The translations under genes and the position numbers were made by a program. Positions 8,246 to 17,165 of a DNA stretch of 32,731 nucleotides are shown piece after piece. Source of the stretch: Candidatus Moranbacteria bacterium CG23_combo_of_CG06-09_8_20_14_all_35_22 (GTDB lineage: Bacteria > Patescibacteriota > Minisyncoccia > Moranbacterales > UBA2206); assembly GCA_002772115.1 (NCBI GenBank), contig PCRW01000076.1, forward strand, positions 1,802-34,532, read 5' to 3'. The notes beneath the pieces were generated by a model. It saw nothing but the letters and a program-made list of their open reading frames with translations, was not told the origin of the DNA and made no database searches. Every line of letters begins with the position of its first letter. The first letter of the stretch is position 1.

Positions 8246-8872
8246 TTAGGTTAATTCTTTTTTAATAAATTTTATCATACTTATAATTAACTTGAATGAT
8301 TTTGTGCCGTTAGTGACTCTTACTCTGCACATACCATAAGGTAATTTTCCTTCTTTCTTTCCTTTTAGCACATTTACATTTACAATACTTTTTATGTTTA
8401 TTCTGCACACTTTTGCCCAATATTTTTTTGATTCATTGATATTTATACTATCATATATTCTTATTGAAACGCGCAAATCATCTTTATTAACACCAATCTC
8501 TTTTATGCAAGAAATGAATACGCGAATAAGATCTGGGTCACTATTAATAATATTCAAGTCTTTTTTTGTTCCCTCTCCCCAATAAATAGCCGCAAGAATT
8601 AAAAGTTTTTCTTTTTTTGAAATTTTTTTTAATAATTTTTTTGCATTATATTCAGATTCTTTCCATAATTTTTCGGCCCTAACAATACTACCTCCTTGCT
8701 TTCTTTTAAGAATATCCGCAAATTCAGGCAAAACAGCTACTTCTTTCGTATATCTCTGGATTGTAGATTTACCTCTTCCTAACACTGTGCAAATTTCAGA
8801 TATACTATGCCCTTTTTGACGAAGGTTTTTAATCTGATTAGCTTCTTTTTTTGTTATAATTTTTCCATTCAT
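8246..8872 (-). CDS. HTH protein with LAGLIDADG homing endonuclease-like domain
   Basis: N-terminal resolvase-like HTH (GHSISEICTVLGRGKSTIQRY); LLILAAIYWGEGTKKDLNIINSDPDLIRVFISCIKEIG resembles a LAGLIDADG helix followed by the N-S-D-P segment. Confidence 0.55.
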   Translation of the reverse strand: MNGKIITKKEANQIKNLRQKGHSISEICTVLGRGKSTIQRYTKEVAVLPEFADILKRKQGGSIVRAEKLWKESEYNAKKLLKKISKKEKLLILAAIYWGEGTKKDLNIINSDPDLIRVFISCIKEIGVNKDDLRVSIRIYDSININESKKYWAKVCRINIKSIVNVNVLKGKKEGKLPYGMCRVRVTNGTKSFKLIISMIKFIKKELT

Positions 8873-8917
8873 ATATCAATTATAACATAACGAGCGATAT
8901 AATACAAGGACGGATTT

Positions 8918-8940
8918 GCTCTATCCATTGAGCTATGAGG
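8918..8940 (-). pseudogene. tRNA-Arg 5' relic (acceptor/D-arm)
   Basis: CCTCATAGCTCAATGGATAGAGC, with intact D-stem GCTC/GAGC; nearly identical to the 5' part of the split tRNA; no 3' half adjacent. Confidence 0.7.
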
Positions 8941-9028
8941 AAAAATAAAATAAAAAAACCTATACCTTTCAACTACACTATACTTATTGCCAGATAGTTA
9001 TTAAACTATGAAAAATTGTTAACTAAAA

Positions 9029-9637
9029 TTAAATTTTTTCAACCAAATCAGGATACTTTTCCAAAGCTTCTTGTTTCAGAAATTTAGCCTGCTTATAATA
9101 TTCATATCTTTTACCATATATTCCTTTCATCAATTCTTCTTTTGAATTTTGGTATTCTTCATATTTTCTTGCAGTGTTTTGTTGCTTAATTTCATCTAAA
9201 AAATATTGGATGTCCCCTTCAAAAGAAAAAGGCTCTGGATATTTATTAAGAAAATTTTCTGCATCTCTCGCATTAAGATTTTCATAATCATTTGCATTAT
9301 TTAAAACAAGATAGGCTACCATTTTTTCCATTTGTTTGTTTCCTAAAATTTTAGCAAATAATCCCGCTGGCTCATCCGGATTTACAGGCGCCTTGATACA
9401 GAGTAATAATTCTCTAAAATCATCTTCCATAATTTCTCCTTTAGCAATTTTTTCAATAACCTCATTTCTGATTTCATCTCTCACGCGAAATATTTTTTCT
9501 TCTAAAATTTCTGGTTTTCTTTCTTTAAGGTAAGCAATTATTTTATTTTGTTGTCTAATATTAGGTATTTCGCTTTTTTTATCTTCTTCGCTTTTGTGAA
9601 TAATTGTTATCCCCTCAAAACCTGGGTTATTAAGCAT
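9029..9637 (-). CDS. Hypothetical protein
   Basis: 202-aa ORF, charged, no recognised domain. Confidence 0.6.
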   Translation of the reverse strand: MLNNPGFEGITIIHKSEEDKKSEIPNIRQQNKIIAYLKERKPEILEEKIFRVRDEIRNEVIEKIAKGEIMEDDFRELLLCIKAPVNPDEPAGLFAKILGNKQMEKMVAYLVLNNANDYENLNARDAENFLNKYPEPFSFEGDIQYFLDEIKQQNTARKYEEYQNSKEELMKGIYGKRYEYYKQAKFLKQEALEKYPDLVEKI

Positions 9638-9729
9638 AGTTTTATTTTTATAAATAATTATATTTTTCTAAAAACATTCATCCCTATTTATTTAAATTTA
9701 AAATTATTTAACAGGGTGAATTTTTTTAG

Positions 9730-9800
9730 TGGACCTATGGAGAATTGGACTCCAGACTGATCCATGCCATGGATCCGTAATACCACTTTACTATAGGCCC
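9730..9800 (-). tRNA. tRNA-Ala(GGC)
   Basis: GGGCCTATAGTAAAGTGGTATTACGGATCCATGGCATGGATCAGTCTGGAGTCCAATTCTCCATAGGTCCA; anticodon loop ATGGCAT; acceptor contains the G3-U70 Ala identity pair. Confidence 0.92.
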
Positions 9801-9886
9801 AACATATTTTACACTAACCTAATCATATTTTATTTACTTCACTTGGTCAATGGTTTTTTTTGAAATTTACGCTATAATCAACTTAT

Positions 9887-11887
9887 ATGAGTAGTTTGAT
9901 TTCTAGATTTTGGAACAATTTCAAAACTCAACCAGATATGTGGTTCTTTTTTGGGTTTTTATTAACTTTTACGCTAAGTATTAGGAAAGTAATGTTATAC
10001 TTTCCAATCCAAGGAACTTTCAATGAATATTCCGGAGTGTTTATCTACCTTTCAGATGTTTTTCTAATTTTAACTCTAGTTTTCTGGTTTATATCTATAT
10101 TATGCAATGATTTTATTATTTTGTCAAGGTACAGGCTGTGGATAAGTAGTGCTTTCCACAAGTTACCCCCACACCAAAATTATAAATATAATCTCTATAA
10201 AATTAAGATTTATCTAAAAAATAGCCTCAAAATGAGAGCAAAGCGTATTTTTAATTTTTGGTGGAGGGGCATGTACATATTTTTACCTCTATTTTTAGTT
10301 TTTCTTTCTTTTTTATCAATTCTATGGTCGCAAAATCTGTCAATAGCCCTTTTCCGATCATTTAAGCTTTTGGAGTTTTATTTATTATATCTTTATATTA
10401 TTTTCAGATTTGTTTCAAAATTGTTCCACGCCCGCCTGCCAAAAAATTGTTCCGCGCCTATCTGCGACAATAATGTTCCACGCCCGCCTGCCGGCGAGGC
10501 AGGTGGAACATCCATCAATGAGAAGCAAGGATCAACCTCTAATTGTTCCACATGGAACAATTTTGGGCGGGTGGAACAATTTTGGGCGGGTGGAACAATT
10601 TGGTTATTTTTTAACATCATTATAATTTTAGGCTTATTTCAAGCCATAATCGGCATCATTCAATTTTTCCTACAAAAATCAATTGACCTATTTTGGCTTC
10701 GAGAAAGCCTAATTTCACCAGAAATCCTTGGGGTGGCTAAAGTAATCTTAAATGGAGAAAAATACATCCGCGCCTATGGCCTTATGACACATCCTAATGT
10801 TTTGGGTGGATTCTTACTATTTTCTATTGTTATCACATTATTATATAAAAAAATGTTCCATATGAAACATCAACTACCCCCCTCGCCTTTACAAGGAGAT
10901 GGGCAAGGGGTGAGGTTAAGCGATGTTCCACGTGGAACAATATCAGAAAAAAAGATATCTTCAATATCCAATTGTTCCACATGGAACAATTGGATATTTA
11001 GGCTTATTTTAGCCATTCAAATTTTAGCGCTAATCTTAACATTCTCAAAATCAGCCATAATTGGGCTCATTATCGCTCTTATATGCCTATCTGTGCCTGC
11101 CCGCCAAAAAAATGTTCCATGTGGAACACTATCAAAAGAAGAGTTTTATCCAAATTCAAATTGTTCCACGTGGAACAATTCTAAAATACACCTCACCCAA
11201 TCCCTCTCCTTATTAAGGAGAAAGTGGCTCAAGATGTTCCATGTGGAACATTTGAAATTAATAATCCTCTCGGTCTTAATTATTTTAGTATCCATATTTT
11301 TCATAATTAAACCCAATTTGAATTCTTTATTTTTTAATTCCCTAAATGAACGCCTATTTTATCTAAATGTTCCATATGGAACATTTGAGAGTGATCTAGT
11401 ATTGGGAATTGGCGCCGGACAATCAGTCCTAATGATGCAAAAATTTTACTCACAAACTTTAGAATTCTGGCAATATCAGCCTATTCATAATGTTTTTCTA
11501 CTAATATTTAGCGAGTTAGGCTTAATCGGTCTAGGGTTATTTATTTGGTGGTTGTGGAAATTGTTCCACGTGGAACAATTTGAAAATTCACCTCATCCTA
11601 ACCTTCTCCTTATTAAGGAGAAGGAACTTGCCCCCCTCTCCTTTATAAGGAGAGGGGCAGGGGGTGAGGTTAAAATTGTTCCACATGGAACAATAGAAAA
11701 TAACGACTACATATTACACAATAATAATATATATTTGTCAAGTATAATATTCTCTCGATATTTCCAAAGAATTCTTTTAGGTCTTATTTTTATCATGCTT
11801 TTTGACCATTATATCTGGGATATCCAACAGGGGAGCCTCCTATTCTGGCTAACCGCCGGCTTTGTTGCTGGAATAAGCAGGAAATAA
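9887..11887 (+). CDS. O-antigen ligase/polymerase-like multi-TM protein riddled with palindromic repeats
   Basis: HPNVLGGFLLFSIVITLL, LILTFSKSAIIGLIIALI, QPIHNVFLLIFSELGLIGLGLFIWWLW; repeat-encoded NCSTWNN, VPRGT, MFHVEHL segments. Confidence 0.8.
   Translation: MSSLISRFWNNFKTQPDMWFFFGFLLTFTLSIRKVMLYFPIQGTFNEYSGVFIYLSDVFLILTLVFWFISILCNDFIILSRYRLWISSAFHKLPPHQNYKYNLYKIKIYLKNSLKMRAKRIFNFWWRGMYIFLPLFLVFLSFLSILWSQNLSIALFRSFKLLEFYLLYLYIIFRFVSKLFHARLPKNCSAPICDNNVPRPPAGEAGGTSINEKQGSTSNCSTWNNFGRVEQFWAGGTIWLFFNIIIILGLFQAIIGIIQFFLQKSIDLFWLRESLISPEILGVAKVILNGEKYIRAYGLMTHPNVLGGFLLFSIVITLLYKKMFHMKHQLPPSPLQGDGQGVRLSDVPRGTISEKKISSISNCSTWNNWIFRLILAIQILALILTFSKSAIIGLIIALICLSVPARQKNVPCGTLSKEEFYPNSNCSTWNNSKIHLTQSLSLLRRKWLKMFHVEHLKLIILSVLIILVSIFFIIKPNLNSLFFNSLNERLFYLNVPYGTFESDLVLGIGAGQSVLMMQKFYSQTLEFWQYQPIHNVFLLIFSELGLIGLGLFIWWLWKLFHVEQFENSPHPNLLLIKEKELAPLSFIRRGAGGEVKIVPHGTIENNDYILHNNNIYLSSIIFSRYFQRILLGLIFIMLFDHYIWDIQQGSLLFWLTAGFVAGISRK
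10421..11692. repeat. Array of parS-like palindromes TGTTCCAYRTGGAACA
   Basis: 16-mers at 10544, 10854 (TGTTCCATATGAAACA), 10924, 10973, 11113, 11162, 11235, 11368, 11562, 11677; interrupted copy 10474-10510; half-sites at 10421, 10448, 10571, 10590. Confidence 0.93.
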
Positions 11888-12045
11888 TTTTTTTTTAAGT
11901 TGATAATTTACCAATGACAGTAAATGGTAAATTAGAAAAAATTGCTACAATAAATACAAAATGCTATATTAAAAATAGAATTAGAGCAATAAGTTCCCAT
12001 ATAAACGAGATATTCAAATAAATAAAACTTTTGGGAATTTCTACT

Positions 12046-12522
12046 ATGAATGATAAAAGTCCACAAAAAGAAGCTACAAGAAAAAGGTCTCTCGGTGAAC
12101 TGGGAGAATTGTTTGCTATAAAAGCTCTGGTTGATAATAAATTTGATAAAATTCGAAATCTTAATGACGATCATTTTAATGAAGCATTTGCGGATTTAAA
12201 ATGTGAAAAAAATGAAAAAAAATATGTTATTAGCGTCAAAGCTAGAAATAAATTTCAAAAAAACGGGAAGCTAAATAGTCGGTATAATCTCGGTTCAAAT
12301 GCTTATCAAAAGGCAAAGATAGCAGAGGCAAAATATCATGCAAAAGCATATTGGATGGCAATTCAATTTGATAAGAATTTTTTTTCAATTTATTTCGGTT
12401 CTTTATCGGAATTAAATGGTTCTAAGGCAATTCCGGTAAATAAATGTGAAAAGGGCCAATTAGGTTCAATACTAGTTAATAATCAATGTCATTATTTTGA
12501 TTTCGAATTTTATACAAATTAA
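12046..12522 (+). CDS. Hypothetical protein, possible PD-(D/E)XK nuclease-like fold
   Basis: LGELGELFAIKALVD...ADLKCEKNEKKYVISVKARNKF pattern; start chosen as ATG 12046. Confidence 0.55.
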   Translation: MNDKSPQKEATRKRSLGELGELFAIKALVDNKFDKIRNLNDDHFNEAFADLKCEKNEKKYVISVKARNKFQKNGKLNSRYNLGSNAYQKAKIAEAKYHAKAYWMAIQFDKNFFSIYFGSLSELNGSKAIPVNKCEKGQLGSILVNNQCHYFDFEFYTN

Positions 12523-12708
12523 AACTATATCTGGCACTGCACATAACAGCGTGTATGCGATTACGCTTCGCTTTACCCATATTACTAACGCAACATCGTA
12601 TACATGCAAACTTTCAGCAAAATAAATTTTATCTTAATGGTAATTTAAATTTCCATGAGTTAAGTCAAGAAGCAGAAAAAACTGATTAATTTTATATGCA
12701 ATAAAAAT

Positions 12709-13278
12709 ATGAAAGGATTAATGACTTACAAAGATTATCAATTACTTCTCAAAGGAGATTTGGGCAAATACTATGAGGGTCGTTGGGAATATTTTAAAGA
12801 AGTTATAGAGATCATTAAAAATGAAAAAATTAAATCTGTTTTGGAAATTGGTCCTGCTCAAGAACCAATTGTCAAAAATTGTGATGTAATGGTAAAGCCA
12901 GAAGATGATATGTGGGGAAGACCGAAAAATGTTTTTTTTCAAAAAGAATATTTACATAACGCGACTGAAAAACCTTGGCCGATAAAAGATAAGCAATATG
13001 ACTTACTCATAGCTCTTCAGGTTTGGGAACATTTGGACAATAAGCAAAGCAGGGCTTTTCGAGAAGTAATGCGAGTATCAAAAATGGCCGTACTTAGTTT
13101 TCCATACTTGTGGAATTGTCCAAAAGATAGTAGAAATTATCCAGCCCATCATATGCTAGACGAAGAACTTATTAGCGATTGGATATTGAATATTAAACCA
13201 GAAAAGATTATTAGAATCCCAAGAACTGGTCCGGAAGTGAGTAAGGGACCAAGAATAATATATTTTTGGAAGTTTTAA
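12709..13278 (+). CDS. Class I SAM-dependent methyltransferase-like protein
   Basis: IKSVLEIGPAQEPIV motif I, KQYDLLIALQVWEHLDNKQSRAFREVMRVSKMAVLSFPY. Confidence 0.75.
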   Translation: MKGLMTYKDYQLLLKGDLGKYYEGRWEYFKEVIEIIKNEKIKSVLEIGPAQEPIVKNCDVMVKPEDDMWGRPKNVFFQKEYLHNATEKPWPIKDKQYDLLIALQVWEHLDNKQSRAFREVMRVSKMAVLSFPYLWNCPKDSRNYPAHHMLDEELISDWILNIKPEKIIRIPRTGPEVSKGPRIIYFWKF

Positions 13279-13331
13279 AAAAAAGAAAAATTAGGTATAA
13301 ATTATAACAATTATTTTAAAAGGAGGTCGCC

Positions 13332-13502
13332 ATGTTCCAAGTACCCGAGTATGTAGCAACTTGCAAAAAGTGTAAGAATGAATTTCCGGCATATGATGAA
13401 AATGCTATTAAGTGTCCTGGCTACTGTGAGTTACTTACACCTGAACCTTTAAAAAAAGACTGGCCGAAACTGCGGTCAGAGGAGGATTTGAAATTTTATT
13501 AG
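13332..13502 (+). CDS. 56-aa putative zinc-ribbon microprotein
   Basis: MFQVPEYVATCKKCKNEFPAYDENAIKCPGYCELLTPEPLKKDWPKLRSEEDLKFY; strong SD AAAAGGAGGT; terminator downstream; absent from the supplied ORF track. Confidence 0.7.
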   Translation: MFQVPEYVATCKKCKNEFPAYDENAIKCPGYCELLTPEPLKKDWPKLRSEEDLKFY

Positions 13503-13515
13503 TTTTTTTCTCACA

Positions 13516-13556
13516 AAAAAATCCTACACCCTTAAACTTCGGGCGTGGGATTTTTA
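13516..13556 (+). terminator. Rho-independent terminator
   Basis: AAAAAATCCTACACCC ... GGGCGTGGGATTTTTATTTT (with G-U pairs). Confidence 0.75.
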
Positions 13557-13618
13557 TTTTGTAAAAAGAATTAAGAATTTATAAGCTATTCCACCATCAA
13601 ATTAAATAAAAAAAACCG

Positions 13619-13656
13619 ATATTACACCCAGTCGCAATTGCGACTGGGTGTAATAT
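13619..13656. repeat. 38-bp perfect palindrome
   Basis: ATATTACACCCAGTCGCAATTGCGACTGGGTGTAATAT. Confidence 0.95.
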
Positions 13657-13791
13657 TATAAATAAGTAGTAGATAATGAATAATAGATAGTTGACAGTTG
13701 GTAATTAGTAATTGGTAATTGGTAATTGGTAATTAGAAGCTGGTAGTTGAAAAGAGAAATACTTAGAAAAATTAGAAATAATTGAAAATAA

Positions 13792-14394
13792 TTAGAGCTT
13801 GAATTCTTTTTTTAGTTTTTCTCCATAAAGCATTTTATCCACAGTAAGAATTTCGATAAATTTTTGCACATTATAAATTTCCGCTAAAAATAAAATTTCA
13901 TCTTCACATTCATAAGGATATACCCAAACGCTTTTTTGCAATTGGAAAAACCCCAGCGTCTTTATTTTGTCGCGCAAAGCTTCTCGCGCTTTATTGTATA
14001 TTTTCGGATAAGAGGGGATATCAAAAATAAAAACTCGCCACTTGCCATCCCACTTTTTCGGTTTGGCTATTTTCAATGCTTCAAAACAAAACTCTTTCAC
14101 ACGCTTTTGACCTTTATTGGTAAGTTGAACTTTTATTTTATTTTTGCCTTCTTGCAAAACTTCTATAAATTTCCGGTGTTTCAAAACATTGATCGTATTT
14201 TGTATTTTCTTTTTGGAAAATTTTTTTCCATACTTTCGATTTTTTTCTATCATTGAAAACATAGCCGGAACCAACGCTCCAGCAAAAACAATTCCGCCCA
14301 GCGCCAAAATCATTAAGACAAACTTAGTTACCGTAGCTTTCTTACTATCTGAATATAAAAAGTCTTCTATTGTATTTTTAATATTATTTTCCAT
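13792..14394 (-). CDS. PaaX-like protein with Cas2-fold domain and membrane segment
   Basis: KWDGKWRVFIFDIPSYPKIYNKAREALRDKIKTLGFFQLQKSVWVYPYEC; N-terminal hydrophobic segment then HTH-like region. Confidence 0.8.
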   Translation of the reverse strand: MENNIKNTIEDFLYSDSKKATVTKFVLMILALGGIVFAGALVPAMFSMIEKNRKYGKKFSKKKIQNTINVLKHRKFIEVLQEGKNKIKVQLTNKGQKRVKEFCFEALKIAKPKKWDGKWRVFIFDIPSYPKIYNKAREALRDKIKTLGFFQLQKSVWVYPYECEDEILFLAEIYNVQKFIEILTVDKMLYGEKLKKEFKL

Positions 14395-14446
14395 TTTTTA
14401 TTTTTTAATTTCTTAATTTAAATTTACTAAGTATATTTTACATCAT

Positions 14447-14480
14447 ATTACACCCAGACGCAATTGCGACTGGGTGTAAT
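14447..14480. repeat. Second copy of the 34-38-bp palindrome
   Basis: ATTACACCCAGACGCAATTGCGACTGGGTGTAAT, one mismatch between arms. Confidence 0.93.
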
Positions 14481-14633
14481 AGATGATATTTTATATTGTT
14501 TAAGCTTAATTCTAAAAAATTGACAAAGCACTACTAATTATGCAATCTTATCTCTATTTCACAGCCATGACTGTGATTATAACTTGCCCCTACTTGTGCC
14601 ATGACTTACCCTCAATCCTGTTTTTATTTACAA

Positions 14634-14668
14634 AAAAGACGAGCAAGTCTGCCCGTCTTTTATTATTT
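14634..14668 (-). terminator. Terminator-like hairpin downstream of gyrA
   Basis: AAAAGACG ... CGTCTTTT, symmetric so possibly bidirectional. Confidence 0.65.
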
Positions 14669-14683
14669 TTCTAGACTATTTTT

Positions 14684-17152
14684 TTATAAAACCGTACTCG
14701 CACTAACTTTGTCTCCCGCTTGCGGACGCATAACGCGCACACCTTGAGTGGCTCGACCGAGAACGGAAACGCTGGAAAGAGGAATGCGAATGATTTGACC
14801 TTTTTCGGAAGTTAAAATTAAATCGGTATCAAGCGCGTCCATATTGATAATCGTTGCGCCAATTATTTTTCCGGTTTTGGAAGTGACAGAGGCAGTTTTT
14901 ATTCCAGAACCACCACGCTTTTGGACTTTATAATATTTCAAATCTGATCTTTTTCCAAAGCCGTTTTCCGAAATTGTAAGAAGCTGATTACCTTTTTGAT
15001 TTTTGAAAACCACATCCATTCCAACCACAGCGTCGTCTTTTTTGAGTTTTATTCCACGCACTCCGGCCGCGTTTCGTCCCATTGAACGAACATCTGATTC
15101 TCGAAATCTAATCGCTTGACCATTTCTTGTAGTAATAACTATTTCATCTGTTCCCGTAGTCGCGTCCACCCAACCAAGAGTGTCACCTTTTTCCAATTTT
15201 ATCGCAATGAGTCCTGAACGACGAACATTTTCAAATTCATCTAAAGTAGTTTTCTTGACTGTGCCCATTGCTGTCGTCATCAAAAGATATTTATAAGCAT
15301 CATCTTTGTTGAAAGCAATGATAGCTGTGACAGATTCTTCTTGAGAAAGAGAAAGAAAATTCACAATCGATTGACCTTTGGCAATGCGAGTGGATTCCGG
15401 AATTTCATAGGCTTTAGTTTGAAAAACTTTTCCAGAATTTGTGAAAAATAGCAGATTATCATGCGTCATCACTCCGAGCATTTTTTGAATTTCATCCCCT
15501 TCGCGCGTTGTTGCCCCAATCACTCCTTTGCCTCCGCGCTTTTGAACTTTGTAGGCACTCGGATTCATTCTTTTGACATAACCATCTTTGGAAAGAGTGA
15601 TAATAGCTTCTTCATTGGGCACTAAATCTTCTTGCCGAAATTCTCCCACACCAGATTTTATCACTTTCGTTCTTCTTTCATCACCATATTTTTCCTTAAC
15701 ACGAGCTAATTCATCTTTGATAATAGAAAATATTTTTTTCTCACTTTTTAGAATAGCTTCAAGCTGGGCAATCAGTTTTATTTTTTCTACTAATTCGTCT
15801 TCAATTTTCTTTCGTTCTAGTCCAGCCAAGGTTTGCAATTTCATTTCCAAAATAGCCGTAGCTTGCTTTTCTGACAGTTTGAATTTTTTCATTAAATTCT
15901 TATGCGCTTCTTCTTTAGTAGGAGATTTTTTGATTGTTTCAATCACTGCGTCAATGTGATCTAGCGCAATTTTCAATCCTTCCAAAATATGCGCGCGATC
16001 CCGAGCTTTTTCTAAATCAAATTTAGTTCTTCTAATTATCACAATTTTTCGGTGCGCTACATATTCCTCTAAAATTGTTTTTAAATTCAAAACTTTCGGC
16101 TCGATACCATTGACCAGCGCTAGCATATTGACACCAAAATTTTTCTGAAGATCAGTCAGAGAATAAAGTTTATTCAAAACTTTTTGCGGATAGGCATCCT
16201 TTTTCAAATCTACCACAATTCGCACGCCTTCCTTGTCCGATTCATCGCGTAAATCTTTTATACCAACAATTTTTCCATCGCGAACTAAATTGGCCATAGT
16301 TTCAATCAGTGTGGCCTTGTTGGTAGCATAAGTTATTTCGCTAATCACTATTTGAAAAGTTCCGGTTTTGCTTTCTACGATATCTGCTTTACCCCGTGTT
16401 AAAATTTTTCCTCGACCAGTTTTATACGCTTCGACAATATCCTTTTTATTATAAATTATTCCACCAGTTGGAAAATCCGGTCCCTTGATAAATTCTGAAA
16501 GTTCTTCAATAGAAATTTCCGGATTATCAATCAAACTATTTATACCATCTACCAATTCAGAAAGATTATGCGGAGGAATGTTGGTCGCCATTCCCACCGC
16601 AATTCCCATTGAACCATTTAATAATAATTGCGGAAGTCTGGCTGGAAGCACTGCCGGTTCTTTGTGCTGACCGTCAAAATTAGGCACAAAATCCACTGTG
16701 TTTTTTTCAATGTCAATCAGCATTTCTTCTGCCATTTGGGAAAGTTTAGCTTCCGTATAACGATAAGCCGCTACACCGTCGCCGTCCATTGAACCGAAGT
16801 TTCCTTGACCTTTGACCATCGGATAGCGCAAAGAAAAATCCTGTGCCATTCTTACCATTGAATCATAAACGGCCACATCGCCATGTGGATGATATTTTCC
16901 CAAAACTTCTCCCACCACCGTAGCTGATTTTCGAAATTTCGCGCTAGCACGAAGACCCGACTGCCACATTGAATAAAGAATTCGTCGATGCACTGGTTTC
17001 AATCCATCGCGAACATCAGGCAAAGCGCGCGAAACAATCACGCTCATAGCATAATCCAAATAGGATTGTTGAATTTCCAAAGTTATTTCTCTAGCTTGAA
17101 TATTTTTATCTATATTATTTATTTCTTCTGGCATATTATTTTTATAAGGCAC
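14684..17152 (-). CDS. gyrA: DNA gyrase subunit A
   Basis: [41 protein letters not shown]; GyrA-box [11 protein letters not shown]. Confidence 0.96.
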   Translation of the reverse strand: MPYKNNMPEEINNIDKNIQAREITLEIQQSYLDYAMSVIVSRALPDVRDGLKPVHRRILYSMWQSGLRASAKFRKSATVVGEVLGKYHPHGDVAVYDSMVRMAQDFSLRYPMVKGQGNFGSMDGDGVAAYRYTEAKLSQMAEEMLIDIEKNTVDFVPNFDGQHKEPAVLPARLPQLLLNGSMGIAVGMATNIPPHNLSELVDGINSLIDNPEISIEELSEFIKGPDFPTGGIIYNKKDIVEAYKTGRGKILTRGKADIVESKTGTFQIVISEITYATNKATLIETMANLVRDGKIVGIKDLRDESDKEGVRIVVDLKKDAYPQKVLNKLYSLTDLQKNFGVNMLALVNGIEPKVLNLKTILEEYVAHRKIVIIRRTKFDLEKARDRAHILEGLKIALDHIDAVIETIKKSPTKEEAHKNLMKKFKLSEKQATAILEMKLQTLAGLERKKIEDELVEKIKLIAQLEAILKSEKKIFSIIKDELARVKEKYGDERRTKVIKSGVGEFRQEDLVPNEEAIITLSKDGYVKRMNPSAYKVQKRGGKGVIGATTREGDEIQKMLGVMTHDNLLFFTNSGKVFQTKAYEIPESTRIAKGQSIVNFLSLSQEESVTAIIAFNKDDAYKYLLMTTAMGTVKKTTLDEFENVRRSGLIAIKLEKGDTLGWVDATTGTDEIVITTRNGQAIRFRESDVRSMGRNAAGVRGIKLKKDDAVVGMDVVFKNQKGNQLLTISENGFGKRSDLKYYKVQKRGGSGIKTASVTSKTGKIIGATIINMDALDTDLILTSEKGQIIRIPLSSVSVLGRATQGVRVMRPQAGDKVSASTVL

Positions 17153-17165
17153 TAAAAAATTAAAC

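Noticed and set aside
10393-10625. Alternative ORFs 10393-10620 (-) and 10410-10625 (+)
   Set aside because: Open frames result from stop-free palindromic repeats; the main ORF 9887-11887 has ligase-like motifs.
10421-11692. CRISPR array from the repeated 16-mers
   Set aside because: Spacing is irregular, repeats are short symmetrical palindromes in an open reading frame, and no cas genes are nearby.
12541-12607. Integron attC site
   Set aside because: No clear GTTRRRY/RYYYAAC core boxes and no integrase in the window; kept only as a low-interest structural observation.
13690-13745. GGTAATTAGTAATTGGTAATT direct repeats as a regulatory iteron array
   Set aside because: Simple low-complexity tandem drift with no partner protein or precise unit.
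13792-14394. CRISPR-associated Cas2
   Set aside because: The Cas2-like fold is part of a longer PaaX-like protein with a membrane segment and HTH-like region; no Cas1 or array in the window.
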